Below are positions 54,213-62,857 of a stretch of 64,000 bases of DNA, one piece after another. Position numbers and translations under genes: made by a program. This stretch comes from Photobacterium iliopiscarium (GTDB lineage: Bacteria > Pseudomonadota > Gammaproteobacteria > Enterobacterales > Vibrionaceae), in contig NZ_PYOO01000003.1 of assembly GCF_003026395.1 (NCBI RefSeq), positions 310,001 through 374,000 on the forward strand, written 5' to 3'. The notes below the pieces were generated by a model, which was given only the letters and a program-made list of their open reading frames with translations, had not been told where the DNA came from and made no database searches. Every line of letters begins with the position of its first letter. Position 1 is the first letter of the stretch.

Positions 54213-57200
54213 TTATTTCGGTAAATCACCATGATTAATACGACCGATATAATCATGCTGCAATTCTTTCTCTAATTGCGCTTCGATATAACCTGGTGAT
54301 TTGGTTTTAGCTGATAACAAGCGGTACATCGCTGGGATCACTAATAATGTTACCAAAGTGGCAAATGCCATTCCAAAGAACACCACCGTACCCACCGCGA
54401 TACGACTTTCAGCACCTGCGCCAGTTGATAGAATCAACGGTAAAGAACCAAACAAGGTTGTAAACGCGGTCATTAAAATAGGTCGTAATCGACGTACTGA
54501 CGCATCAACAATCGCTTGTTCAAACTCAATCCCTTTATCACGCAGTTGGTTAGCAAATTCAACGATTAAAATACCGTTTTTCGTCACCATACCAATCAAC
54601 ATGATCATCCCAATCTGGCTATAAATATTGAGCCCTTGTCCCATTATCCATAATCCAGCAAGACCACCAAAGATCCCCATCGGTACGGTTAGCATAACCA
54701 CCAGCGGGTTAATAAAGCTTTCAAACTGCGCTGCAAGTACTAAATAAGCCACCAATAGCGCCAGTCCAAATACCACTGCGATACTACTTTGGTTATCTCG
54801 GAAATCTTGTGATTCACCAGCATAGCTAATGGAGATATCAGACGGTAAAGTATCTATTGCTTGTTGATCTAAGAAATCAAGCGCATCACCTAGCGTATAA
54901 CCATTTGAAAGATTCGCTTTTAAGGTGATCGATTTCTGTTTTTGGTGATGACTTAATTTTTGTGCTGATGCCACTTCATCAATAGACGCCACGGTATCAA
55001 GTGTAACTAGCTTGCCATTTTTCGCCCGTAGATAAATCTGACTAAGATCGGTTGAACTATTAAAGCTATTTTCATCACCACGAAGATAAACATCGTATTC
55101 CTCACCGCGATCAACAAAGGTTGTTTCACTGCGACCGCCAAGCATCACTTCTAATGTTTCCGCGATTTCAGTGACGGGAATACCTAGTTCAGCCGCACGC
55201 TCACGATTTACATTCACTAACAGCTCAGGGGTTGTTTCAGCGTAATCTAAATCAGCCCCTTCCATTAATGGGCTATCTTCAGCAATATGTTGCAGCTTAG
55301 TCGCCCATTTAAACAGCTCTTGGTAATCCGCGCCGCCTAATACAAATTGGACCGGTTCTGACGATCCACCTCGAAAACCAGGCATCATCGGCATCACTCG
55401 CACATCGGGAATACCCGCTAGCGTCTTACTTATGATTCCCAATGCTTGTTGTGCCCCAACGGTACGATCATTCCAATCTTCTAATTGCATGATCACAAAG
55501 CCAGTTTGATCTCCCGCTCGACCACCAAAGGCCGGCGATTGAATACTAACTGATTTTAATATCCCTTTGCCTAATAGCGGTAATAAACGTGCTTCAACTT
55601 GATCCATGTTGCCGATCATACGGTTATAACTGGTACCTTCTGCGCCTTTAACAAACGCAAATAACACCCCACGATCTTCCTGTGGTGCAAGTTGCGCGGG
55701 GATCACTTTCATTAATCCTGCGCTGGCTACAATACACGCTAACACCACCAACGGTGCAACAAACCGTTTCTTAACGGCCACCGTTACCATACGACGGTAA
55801 CCATGCTCTAATTTATCAAATTGACGATCAATCCACAGATTAAAACGATTTGGCTTCACATTCACTTGCAGTAATTTACTGCACATAACAGGGGTTAACG
55901 TTAAAGCAATTAATGATGAGAAGATCACTGACATCGCCAATAATACGGAGAACTCAGTAAATAAACGCCCTACCATGCCTTCCATAAACGATATCGGTAA
56001 GAACACCATCACTAACACCGCTGTCGTTGCCACTACCGCAAATCCAACTTCACGAGTGCCTTTATAAGCGGCTAGTAATGGTGATTCTCCACGTTGTAAA
56101 TGGTGGAAAACGTTTTCAACCACCACAATCGCATCATCAACCACCAATCCAATCGCTAAAATTAACGCCATCAAGGTTAATAAGTTAATTGAAAAACCAA
56201 AGAAATAAGCAGTGATAAAAGCTGAGATTAAAGACACTGGCACCGTAACCGCAGGAATTAGCGTTGCCCGCACTTGGCCAATAAAAATATACAGCACCAA
56301 AATAACCAAAGCGCCGGTTACTAATAACGTACTGTAAACTTCACTAATTGAACGTTCAATAAACACCGTGGCATCATAATCAAGCGTCAATGAAGCGCCT
56401 TTAGGCAAAAATTGCTGCATTTTAGCCACTTCAGCACGCACTTCTTTAGCCACATCAAGCGGATTAGCATCGGACATAGTCACAATGCCTAAACTTAAAT
56501 TAACGGCACCATTACTTTTAAAAGTTGAATTTTCATTTTCTGCGCCAATCGTAACGTCTGCGACATCTTTTAAATAAATAGGTGTGCCAGCCTCAGAGGT
56601 ACGAACCACTAAATATTTAAAATCATCGACGGTTTGGTAAAGCCGCGCGGTACGAACGGACATCACCGTTTGATCATTACGAACTTCGCCACCGGGTAAT
56701 TCAACGTTTTCATCATTTAATGCATTAACGATATCTTTGGTGGTAACACCTCGGCCGGCCATTAGTGTCGGTTGTAACTTTACATACATTACCTTGTACA
56801 AACCGCCACTAAGACTGACTGAGCTAACACCATTTAAAAGACTGAAACGATCTTCTAAGACTCGCTGAGCGTAATCCGTTAATTGGGTACGATCCATTTC
56901 AGATGACGATAAATTAATGTAGATCGCAGGCTCACCTGAACCGTTATCTTTCGATACTATCGGATCATTGGCATCATCAGGAAGGCGACGTTGGGCACGA
57001 GCAACCGCATCACGAATATCACTGACACCTTCAGTGAGATCCCAATCCATATCAAATTCAACCGTGATCCGCGACATACCATTACGAGTAACGGAAGTAA
57101 TGTTATCAATACCACTGATCCCTGATAATTCATCTTCTATCGGGGTAGTCACTTGGCTTTCCATTACCGTTGCTGAAGTACCGTCATAGGTTGTCATAAT

Positions 57201-57338
57201 AGTCACAACAGGACTTTCAACATCCGGCATCTCACGGACTGCTAACTTAGAGAATGAAACGATACCAAACACACACAACAACAAACTTAATACGATCGCT
57301 ACCACTGGCCGTTTTACTGAAATATCAGATAACCACAT
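54213..57338 (-). CDS. RND efflux transporter (inner-membrane pump)
   Basis: A 1041-residue protein of the AcrB/HAE1 RND family: two sets of six helices with two large periplasmic domains. Seen: the N-terminus MWLSDISVKRPVVAIVLSLL, the paired Asp of helix 4 in AIGLVVDDAIVVVEN, and the Lys of helix 10 in GMVTKNGILIVEFA, which form the proton relay. It exports drugs or other toxic compounds with the adaptor encoded upstream (57338-58411) and an outer-membrane TolC-like channel not in this window. The adaptor and pump genes overlap by one base (TAATG). Confidence 0.93.
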   Translation of the reverse strand: MWLSDISVKRPVVAIVLSLLLCVFGIVSFSKLAVREMPDVESPVVTIMTTYDGTSATVMESQVTTPIEDELSGISGIDNITSVTRNGMSRITVEFDMDWDLTEGVSDIRDAVARAQRRLPDDANDPIVSKDNGSGEPAIYINLSSSEMDRTQLTDYAQRVLEDRFSLLNGVSSVSLSGGLYKVMYVKLQPTLMAGRGVTTKDIVNALNDENVELPGGEVRNDQTVMSVRTARLYQTVDDFKYLVVRTSEAGTPIYLKDVADVTIGAENENSTFKSNGAVNLSLGIVTMSDANPLDVAKEVRAEVAKMQQFLPKGASLTLDYDATVFIERSISEVYSTLLVTGALVILVLYIFIGQVRATLIPAVTVPVSLISAFITAYFFGFSINLLTLMALILAIGLVVDDAIVVVENVFHHLQRGESPLLAAYKGTREVGFAVVATTAVLVMVFLPISFMEGMVGRLFTEFSVLLAMSVIFSSLIALTLTPVMCSKLLQVNVKPNRFNLWIDRQFDKLEHGYRRMVTVAVKKRFVAPLVVLACIVASAGLMKVIPAQLAPQEDRGVLFAFVKGAEGTSYNRMIGNMDQVEARLLPLLGKGILKSVSIQSPAFGGRAGDQTGFVIMQLEDWNDRTVGAQQALGIISKTLAGIPDVRVMPMMPGFRGGSSEPVQFVLGGADYQELFKWATKLQHIAEDSPLMEGADLDYAETTPELLVNVNRERAAELGIPVTEIAETLEVMLGGRSETTFVDRGEEYDVYLRGDENSFNSSTDLSQIYLRAKNGKLVTLDTVASIDEVASAQKLSHHQKQKSITLKANLSNGYTLGDALDFLDQQAIDTLPSDISISYAGESQDFRDNQSSIAVVFGLALLVAYLVLAAQFESFINPLVVMLTVPMGIFGGLAGLWIMGQGLNIYSQIGMIMLIGMVTKNGILIVEFANQLRDKGIEFEQAIVDASVRRLRPILMTAFTTLFGSLPLILSTGAGAESRIAVGTVVFFGMAFATLVTLLVIPAMYRLLSAKTKSPGYIEAQLEKELQHDYIGRINHGDLPK

Positions 57339-58411
57339 TAGCTCGCCACTCCAACAGCTGGGGTAATGTCTTTAATGGTGATGCCATCGCGCATGTTAAC
57401 TAACCCTTGTACAACAATACGATCGCCGGTTTTTAACCCTTTGCTGATCACTACGTTATTATCAATACGCTCACCTAACTCAACCAAGGTTCGGTGCACT
57501 TTTTGTTGTGGATCAACAAGATAAACATAACGTTTAGTACCTGAATATTCTAAAGCTTGTACGGGGATAATCGCTTGTTGTTGCGGAATAAAATCAAGTT
57601 CTGTTGCAAGTAACATTCCTGGTTTCAAAGCATGATCACTATTTTTAAATACAACCCGAACTTTAATATTTAATGAATCAGGTTGAACACGTGAATCAAT
57701 GGCTTGAATTTTACCAATAAAGGCGCGATCGCCCCATGCTTGGCTTTTTGCGGTAACGTTAATTCCAACCGTTAAAGATGAGATATATTGCTCTGGTACT
57801 TCAATATCCAGACGCATAGAAGAAAGGTCATCAAAATTAAATAATGCACCGCCAGCAGCGACCATATGACCCGGACTAAAATCATAGAGACCAACGGTGC
57901 CATTAAACGGCGCTCGAATAGCATGATCGTTAAGATTCGCTAAAGCCGCTTTTAAACGAGCATTGGCAATACTGGTATTGGCAGCTTGAGCATCAATTTC
58001 AGTTTTAGTAATAGCGCCACGAGATAATAAACGCTGAAATTCAGTCAGTTTTCGTTTTTCATCATTACGATAGGCTAATGCTTCATCATAAGCAGCCACC
58101 GCTTTATCATCATCAAGTTGAATTAATAGTTGGCCTTTCTTGACCGTACTATTAACAGGAACTGCAATCGTTTTTATTTTAGCCGAAACTTCTGCTGCAA
58201 TATTAACGGCATGTTCCGCATTCAACTTACCCACTAATGAAAGTGATTGAGCAACAGCTAAAGAACTAACCTCTCCCGTTGTCACAGATACAACACGTGA
58301 CGATAACGCGGGCGGTGATTTATTTTGCGCAGCGTGTGACGTTCCTTGAAAGTAAAAATAGCTACCCGATAATGCGGCAGTGACTAATACTGCTACGACC
58401 ATTTTTTTCAT
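57338..58411 (-). CDS. RND periplasmic adaptor (membrane fusion protein)
   Basis: A 357-residue protein with an N-terminal signal or anchor helix, a biotinyl/lipoyl-like domain (VAEVSAKIKTIAVPVNSTVK, then KKGQLLIQLDD), a short coiled-coil (ALAYRNDEKRKLTEFQRLLS) and a beta-barrel segment (IRAPFNGTVGLYDFSPGHM), as in AcrA/MexA. No lipobox is evident, so it is probably anchored by an uncleaved helix. First gene of the two-gene RND operon. Confidence 0.93.
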   Translation of the reverse strand: MKKMVVAVLVTAALSGSYFYFQGTSHAAQNKSPPALSSRVVSVTTGEVSSLAVAQSLSLVGKLNAEHAVNIAAEVSAKIKTIAVPVNSTVKKGQLLIQLDDDKAVAAYDEALAYRNDEKRKLTEFQRLLSRGAITKTEIDAQAANTSIANARLKAALANLNDHAIRAPFNGTVGLYDFSPGHMVAAGGALFNFDDLSSMRLDIEVPEQYISSLTVGINVTAKSQAWGDRAFIGKIQAIDSRVQPDSLNIKVRVVFKNSDHALKPGMLLATELDFIPQQQAIIPVQALEYSGTKRYVYLVDPQQKVHRTLVELGERIDNNVVISKGLKTGDRIVVQGLVNMRDGITIKDITPAVGVAS

Positions 58412-58550
58412 TTATTAAAACCATCATAAAAATCCTAGTCGAATAATATCTGAACTAAAGGATGAATAACGTCAAGAAATGTAAAGTTAAGCAAAAATCG
58501 ACTTACTGATGAAAAATCAAGCAAGCGCTCGATGATATTGATAAAAAAGG

Positions 58551-58587
58551 TTTACAGCGCTGAAATGTTTGTTATTATCCGCCCCGC
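58551..58587 (+). promoter_or_regulatory. promoter of the tRNA-Tyr array
   Basis: TTTACA (-35, 58551) and TATTAT (-10, 58573) with 16-base spacing, followed by a GC-rich discriminator CCGCCCCGC, a hallmark of stringently controlled stable RNA promoters. The first tRNA begins 16 bases after the -10 box. Confidence 0.75.
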
Positions 58588-58593
58588 ACTTGT

Positions 58594-58678
58594 GGTGGGG
58601 TTCCCGAGTGGCCAAAGGGAGCAGATTGTAAATCTGCCGGCACTGCCTTCGAAGGTTCGAATCCTTCCCCCACCACCA
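58594..58678 (+). tRNA. tRNA-Tyr(GTA), copy 1
   Basis: An 85-nt cloverleaf with the long class II variable arm and anticodon GTA in TTGTAAA. Acceptor arms GGTGGGG / CCCCACC, with CCA encoded. Differs from the other copies by a G-C pair at the last acceptor-stem position. Confidence 0.97.
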
Positions 58679-58769
58679 TTAATTTTGAAGAATTGTTTTA
58701 TAACAGTTTTTCGGTGATTAAAGTGGCCTTTAATCACCAGAGTAACGAATAACTATAGCAACATCCCGT

Positions 58770-58854
58770 GGTGGGATTCCCGAGTGGCCAAAGGGAGCAG
58801 ATTGTAAATCTGCCGGCACTGCCTTCGAAGGTTCGAATCCTTCTCCCACCACCA
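58770..58854 (+). tRNA. tRNA-Tyr(GTA), copy 2
   Basis: Anticodon GTA, acceptor GGTGGGA / TCCCACC with CCA encoded. The acceptor-stem change from copy 1 is compensated on both strands. Confidence 0.97.
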
Positions 58855-58944
58855 TCATTTTGAAAAATTGTTTTATGACGGTTTTTCAGTGGTTAAAGTG
58901 GCCTTTAATCACCAGAGTAACAAATAACTATAGCAACATCCCGT

Positions 58945-59029
58945 GGTGGGATTCCCGAGTGGCCAAAGGGAGCAGATTGTAAATCTGCCGGCACTGCCTT
59001 CGAAGGTTCGAATCCTTCTCCCACCACCA
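58945..59029 (+). tRNA. tRNA-Tyr(GTA), copy 3
   Basis: Identical to copy 2 over 85 nt. Confidence 0.97.
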
Positions 59030-59119
59030 TCATTTTGAAAAATTGTTTTATGACGGTTTTTCAGTGGTTAAAGTGGCCTTTAATCACCAGAGTAACAAAT
59101 AACTATAGCAACATCCCGT

Positions 59120-59204
59120 GGTGGGATTCCCGAGTGGCCAAAGGGAGCAGATTGTAAATCTGCCGGCACTGCCTTCGAAGGTTCGAATCCTTCTCCCACC
59201 ACCA
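59120..59204 (+). tRNA. tRNA-Tyr(GTA), copy 4
   Basis: Identical to copy 2 over 85 nt. Confidence 0.97.
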
Positions 59205-59294
59205 TCATTTTGAAAAATTGTTTTATAACGGTTTTTCAGTAATTAAAGTGAGCTTTAATTACACTAGCAACAAATAACTATAGCAACATCCCGT

Positions 59295-59379
59295 GGTGGG
59301 ATTCCCGAGTGGCCAAAGGGAGCAGATTGTAAATCTGCCGGCACTGCCTTCGAAGGTTCGAATCCTTCTCCCACCACCA
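59295..59379 (+). tRNA. tRNA-Tyr(GTA), copy 5
   Basis: Identical to copy 2 over 85 nt. Confidence 0.97.
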
Positions 59380-59469
59380 TCATTTTGAAAAATTGTTTTA
59401 TAACGGTTTTTCAGTAATTAAAGTGAGCTTTAATTACACTAGCAACAAATAACTATAGCAACATCCCGT

Positions 59470-59554
59470 GGTGGGATTCCCGAGTGGCCAAAGGGAGCAG
59501 ATTGTAAATCTGCCGGCACTGCCTTCGAAGGTTCGAATCCTTCTCCCACCACCA
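59470..59554 (+). tRNA. tRNA-Tyr(GTA), copy 6
   Basis: Identical to copy 2 over 85 nt. Confidence 0.97.
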
Positions 59555-59644
59555 TCATTTTGAAAAATTGTTTTATGACGGTTTTTCAGTGATTAAAGTG
59601 GCCTTTAATCACCAGAGTAACGAATAATTATAGCAATATCCCGT

Positions 59645-59729
59645 GGTGGGATTCCCGAGTGGCCAAAGGGAGCAGATTGTAAATCTGCCGGCACTGCCTT
59701 CGAAGGTTCGAATCCTTCTCCCACCACCA
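59645..59729 (+). tRNA. tRNA-Tyr(GTA), copy 7
   Basis: Identical to copy 2 over 85 nt. Confidence 0.97.
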
Positions 59730-59819
59730 TCATTTTGAAAAATTGTTTTATGACGGTTTTTCCGTGGTTAAAGTGGCCTTTAATCACTAAAGTAACGAAT
59801 AACTATAGCAACATCCCGT

Positions 59820-59904
59820 GGTGGGATTCCCGAGTGGCCAAAGGGAGCAGATTGTAAATCTGCCGGCACTGCCTTCGAAGGTTCGAATCCTTCTCCCACC
59901 ACCA
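59820..59904 (+). tRNA. tRNA-Tyr(GTA), copy 8
   Basis: Identical to copy 2 over 85 nt; last copy, followed by the terminator of the array. Confidence 0.97.
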
Positions 59905-59910
59905 TCATTC

Positions 59911-59938
59911 AGCCAGTTGCTTAGCAGCTGGCTTTTTC
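59911..59938 (+). terminator. terminator of the tRNA-Tyr array
   Basis: AGCCAGTTGC / GCAGCTGGCT (one mismatch) with a three-base loop and TTTTT, six bases past the last CCA. Confidence 0.9.
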
Positions 59939-60165
59939 ATATCAAAAATACCCCCGTATAAACGATCAACAAATCAAGCTGATTTATGCATAGATCGTTA
60001 TGACAGAAGCACCTCCTCATACCAACATAGATTGGCAACAGATCAAGATACTGATTATTGATAATCACCCGTCTTCTACATTACTCAGTGACAGTGAACA
60101 TCTCACGATAATAAGAAAAATGACTGTATGGCTGCAATTCGGTTATTACAACATTGGGTTTATCG

Positions 60166-60297
60166 TTAACTTTCACCATCGTCACTGGGTGATCCTTGTT
60201 TATATTTATCATTCCTATCTTCTTGATCTTTATTATCTTGATGCTCAGGTTCAACTTTCGGTTCAGCACCAAACAAACGCTTTATAAAATCAAACAT
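60166..60297 (-). CDS. small acidic protein (43 residues), unknown function
   Basis: ATG at 60297 is preceded by GGAG six bases upstream. The product starts MFDFIKRLFGAEPKVEPEHQ, an amphipathic basic-hydrophobic helix, and then becomes very hydrophilic and acidic (DNKDQEDRNDKYKQGSPSDD). No family was recognised. It could be a peripheral membrane peptide through its N-terminal helix. An overlapping frame on the other strand (from 60000) has no ribosome site and looks spurious. Confidence 0.55.
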   Translation of the reverse strand: MFDFIKRLFGAEPKVEPEHQDNKDQEDRNDKYKQGSPSDDGES

Positions 60298-60616
60298 ACT
60301 CTACTCCATGATTATGGCGTCACAATAACGCTAAGTTAAATAAAAAACCGTTCCCATTATGATCCAGACCTACACTATCTAACGAATCCAACCGCGATCG
60401 TCATCGATTTAATAATATTTGCTCTGGGTATTTAAAAACAACAACTTGTTATAAATGAGATAATTGCTTTTAGCATAGACCTGCATACTCGTTTATACCC
60501 AAATAAACTTACACTATAAATATGATCACTCCTGATTGAAATGATCATATATCGAAGTGATAGCGCAATGTGCTAATATCAGTAACCATAATCATTCGCA
60601 GTTATGGATACTAAAT
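60298..60616. other. gene-free stretch upstream of xthA
   Basis: Must carry divergent promoters for the small gene and xthA. No clear boxes, repeats or structures found. Confidence 0.4.
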
Positions 60617-61426
60617 ATGAAAGTTATTTCTTTTAACATCAATGGGCTACGAGCTCGTTTACATCAACTTCAAGCTATTATTGATAAGCATCAGCCTGAC
60701 GTTATCGGTTTACAAGAAATTAAAGTTCATGACGATGCTTTTCCGTTAGCGGATGTAGAAGCAATGGGATACAAAGTCTACTTTCATGGTCAGAAAGCCC
60801 ATTACGGTGTCGCTATGCTATGTAAGCAAGAGCCTATTAGCGTACAAAAAGGCTTTCCCAGTGATGATGACGAAGCCCAGCGCCGCATGATCATGGCAAC
60901 CTTTAAACAAGAAAATGGCAACAACATAACGGTAATGAACGGTTATTTTCCTCAAGGCGATAACGTTAAGCATGAAACCAAATTTCCTGCAAAAGAAAAA
61001 TTCTACGCTGATTTAATGAATTACCTTGATAGTGCACACTCCAATGATGAAGAGCTTATCGTAATGGGTGACATTAATATCAGCCCGATCGATCTAGATA
61101 TCGGTATTGGTCCACTCAACGCTAAACGTTGGTTAAAAACAGGCAAATGTTCATTTCAACTGATTGAGCGTCAATGGTTGAAAACCTTATTAGATTGGGG
61201 TTTTATTGATACATTCCGTCAACTTCATCCAACGGTCGACGATCAATTCTCATGGTTTGATTACCGTTCAAAAGGCTTTGTTGATAATAGAGGCTTACGT
61301 ATCGATGTGATTTTAGCGACGCCAACATTAGCTAACCGCTGTATAGAGTCCGGTATTGATTACGAACTCCGTGGCATTGAAAAGCCCTCAGATCACGCCC
61401 CAATTTGGTCAACTTTCACCGATTAA
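60617..61426 (+). CDS. xthA: exodeoxyribonuclease III
   Basis: A 269-residue AP endonuclease/3'-5' exonuclease of base-excision repair. Seen: [17 protein letters not shown] with the metal-binding Asn, [13 protein letters not shown] with the catalytic Glu, [25 protein letters not shown] with the Asp-Asn pair, and the C-terminal [11 protein letters not shown] and [10 protein letters not shown] with the catalytic His. The ATG at 60617 gives the standard length (268 in E. coli); an in-frame extension to 60557 is not supported. Confidence 0.97.
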   Translation: MKVISFNINGLRARLHQLQAIIDKHQPDVIGLQEIKVHDDAFPLADVEAMGYKVYFHGQKAHYGVAMLCKQEPISVQKGFPSDDDEAQRRMIMATFKQENGNNITVMNGYFPQGDNVKHETKFPAKEKFYADLMNYLDSAHSNDEELIVMGDINISPIDLDIGIGPLNAKRWLKTGKCSFQLIERQWLKTLLDWGFIDTFRQLHPTVDDQFSWFDYRSKGFVDNRGLRIDVILATPTLANRCIESGIDYELRGIEKPSDHAPIWSTFTD

Positions 61427-61478
61427 TTTTTTAATTGAGTACCAATAACCATAATTACTCAAGCTAATAATTACATCT

Positions 61479-61509
61479 AAAAGCCGATAATTATTAATAT
61501 CGGCTTTTG
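61479..61509 (+). terminator. xthA terminator
   Basis: AAAAGCCGATA / TATCGGCTTTT with an eight-base loop; the arms carry the A and T runs. Confidence 0.9.
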
Positions 61510-61849
61510 TTGATTTTGCATATATATTCATCAATATAATTACACCATACCGTTACAGCATAGAATTAATCTATATTGTTGAATACTATTCATCGATAGG
61601 GTGAATATAAAAAAAGTTGAATCAATATTTTTTTAGCGGCATAAATACGTTAAAAAAAAGTTCCAAAAATCATAACTCATTGATTAATAAGGGCGCTAAA
61701 TTTTGTAATCATAACCAAACAATTATGAAATAAAATTACATTAAAATTTTTTTTAGTTTTCTCAAAAAAATTATACTCTTTAAATTCAATTGATTACATT
61801 ATTTTACACTGTAACAATATGTCTAATTTTGTTATAAATTTTCACCGCA

Positions 61850-61891
61850 ATGATCCAGATCAAGTTTATGATTCACAACCTTTGCTATTAT
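61850..61891 (+). promoter_or_regulatory. FNR-dependent promoter of focA-pflB
   Basis: ATGATCCAGATCAA (61850-61863) matches the FNR consensus TTGAT-N4-ATCAA with one mismatch. A -10 box TATTAT lies at 61886-61891. A start site about seven bases after it (near 61898) would put the FNR site centre at -41.5, the class II activation position. The 61510-61849 stretch upstream is AT-rich and holds nothing else I can name. Confidence 0.75.
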
Positions 61892-61928
61892 TCTCGCAGC
61901 CAAACTTAAACCATTAAAGAGCACCCCT

Positions 61929-62801
61929 GTGAAAATGGAAACTAATCCTTTTGACTCACTGATGCCACCAGCAATGGCACATAAAGCCGAAGAAGTCGGC
62001 GTTTATAAAGCAACAAAACATCCGTTACAGTCATTCTTTTTAGCGATAACTGCCGGTGTGTTTATTTCAATTGCTTTTGTATTTTATACAACAGTAACGA
62101 CTGGCGCAGGTGATATGCCTTGGGGTATGTCTAAATTTGCCGGCGGTCTAGCCTTTACGTTAGGTTTAATCCTAGTAGTTATATGTGGCGGTGAGCTATT
62201 CACTTCTTCTGTATTAACCACTGTTGCTCGTGCAAGCGGTCGCATTACTACTGGTCAGTTAATGAAAAACTGGGGCATTGTTTACCTCGGTAACTTTGTT
62301 GGCGCAATTTTCTTTGTTGCATGTATTTGGATTGCAAAACAACACCTTGGCGCTAGTGGCCAATGGGGTATTAATGCAATGAAAATCGCACAACATAAAC
62401 TTCATCATGATTTTGGACAAGCTGTTGTTTTAGGTATGCTATGTAACCTAATGGTTTGTCTTGCAACATGGATGACTTTTTCATGCCGTAGTGCTACTGA
62501 TAAAGTTATGGTAATGTTGCTGCCAGTTGCAATGTTTGTTGCATGTGGTTTTGAGCACTGTATTGCAAATATGTTTATGATCCCTATGGGTATCGTAATT
62601 CATGCATTCTCTGGTCCTGAATTTTGGGCCATGACAGGCGTAGATCCTGCTCAATTTGCAGATTTAACTGTACATAATTTCGTTATAAACAATCTAATCC
62701 CAGTAACCATTGGTAATATCATTGGTGGTGGCGTATTAGTTGGACTAACATATTGGGTTATTCACCGTCGTCCAGAACTTAACGGCAGTAGCCATCATTA
62801 A
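61929..62801 (+). CDS. focA: formate channel FocA
   Basis: A 290-residue FNT-family membrane protein with six helices; seen are MPPAMAHKAEEVGVYKATKH at the N-terminus, VICGGELFTSSVLTTVARAS, the GNFVGAIFF and FGQAVVLGMLCNLMVCLATW segments with the conserved re-entrant loops, and FEHCIANMF with the central pore His. It moves formate across the inner membrane during fermentation. GTG at 61929 is preferred since AAAGAG lies seven bases upstream; ATG at 61935 is possible. Operon with pflB (56-base gap). Confidence 0.96.
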   Translation: MKMETNPFDSLMPPAMAHKAEEVGVYKATKHPLQSFFLAITAGVFISIAFVFYTTVTTGAGDMPWGMSKFAGGLAFTLGLILVVICGGELFTSSVLTTVARASGRITTGQLMKNWGIVYLGNFVGAIFFVACIWIAKQHLGASGQWGINAMKIAQHKLHHDFGQAVVLGMLCNLMVCLATWMTFSCRSATDKVMVMLLPVAMFVACGFEHCIANMFMIPMGIVIHAFSGPEFWAMTGVDPAQFADLTVHNFVINNLIPVTIGNIIGGGVLVGLTYWVIHRRPELNGSSHH

Positions 62802-62857
62802 GTTTTAACACGGTAACACTTATTTTTTTCTACTGAATAGTAATAGGTAGGTATACA

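Noticed and set aside
58532..59787. 60-residue proteins overlapping the tRNA-Tyr genes
   Set aside because: They translate tRNA sequence and spacers; the tRNA structures explain the conservation.
58594..59904. Prophage or island attachment at the tRNA array
   Set aside because: No integrase gene and no partial tRNA copy near the array within the window.
60000..60287. 95-residue protein on the plus strand after the tRNA array
   Set aside because: No ribosome site, overlaps the better-supported minus-strand small gene, and no recognisable family.
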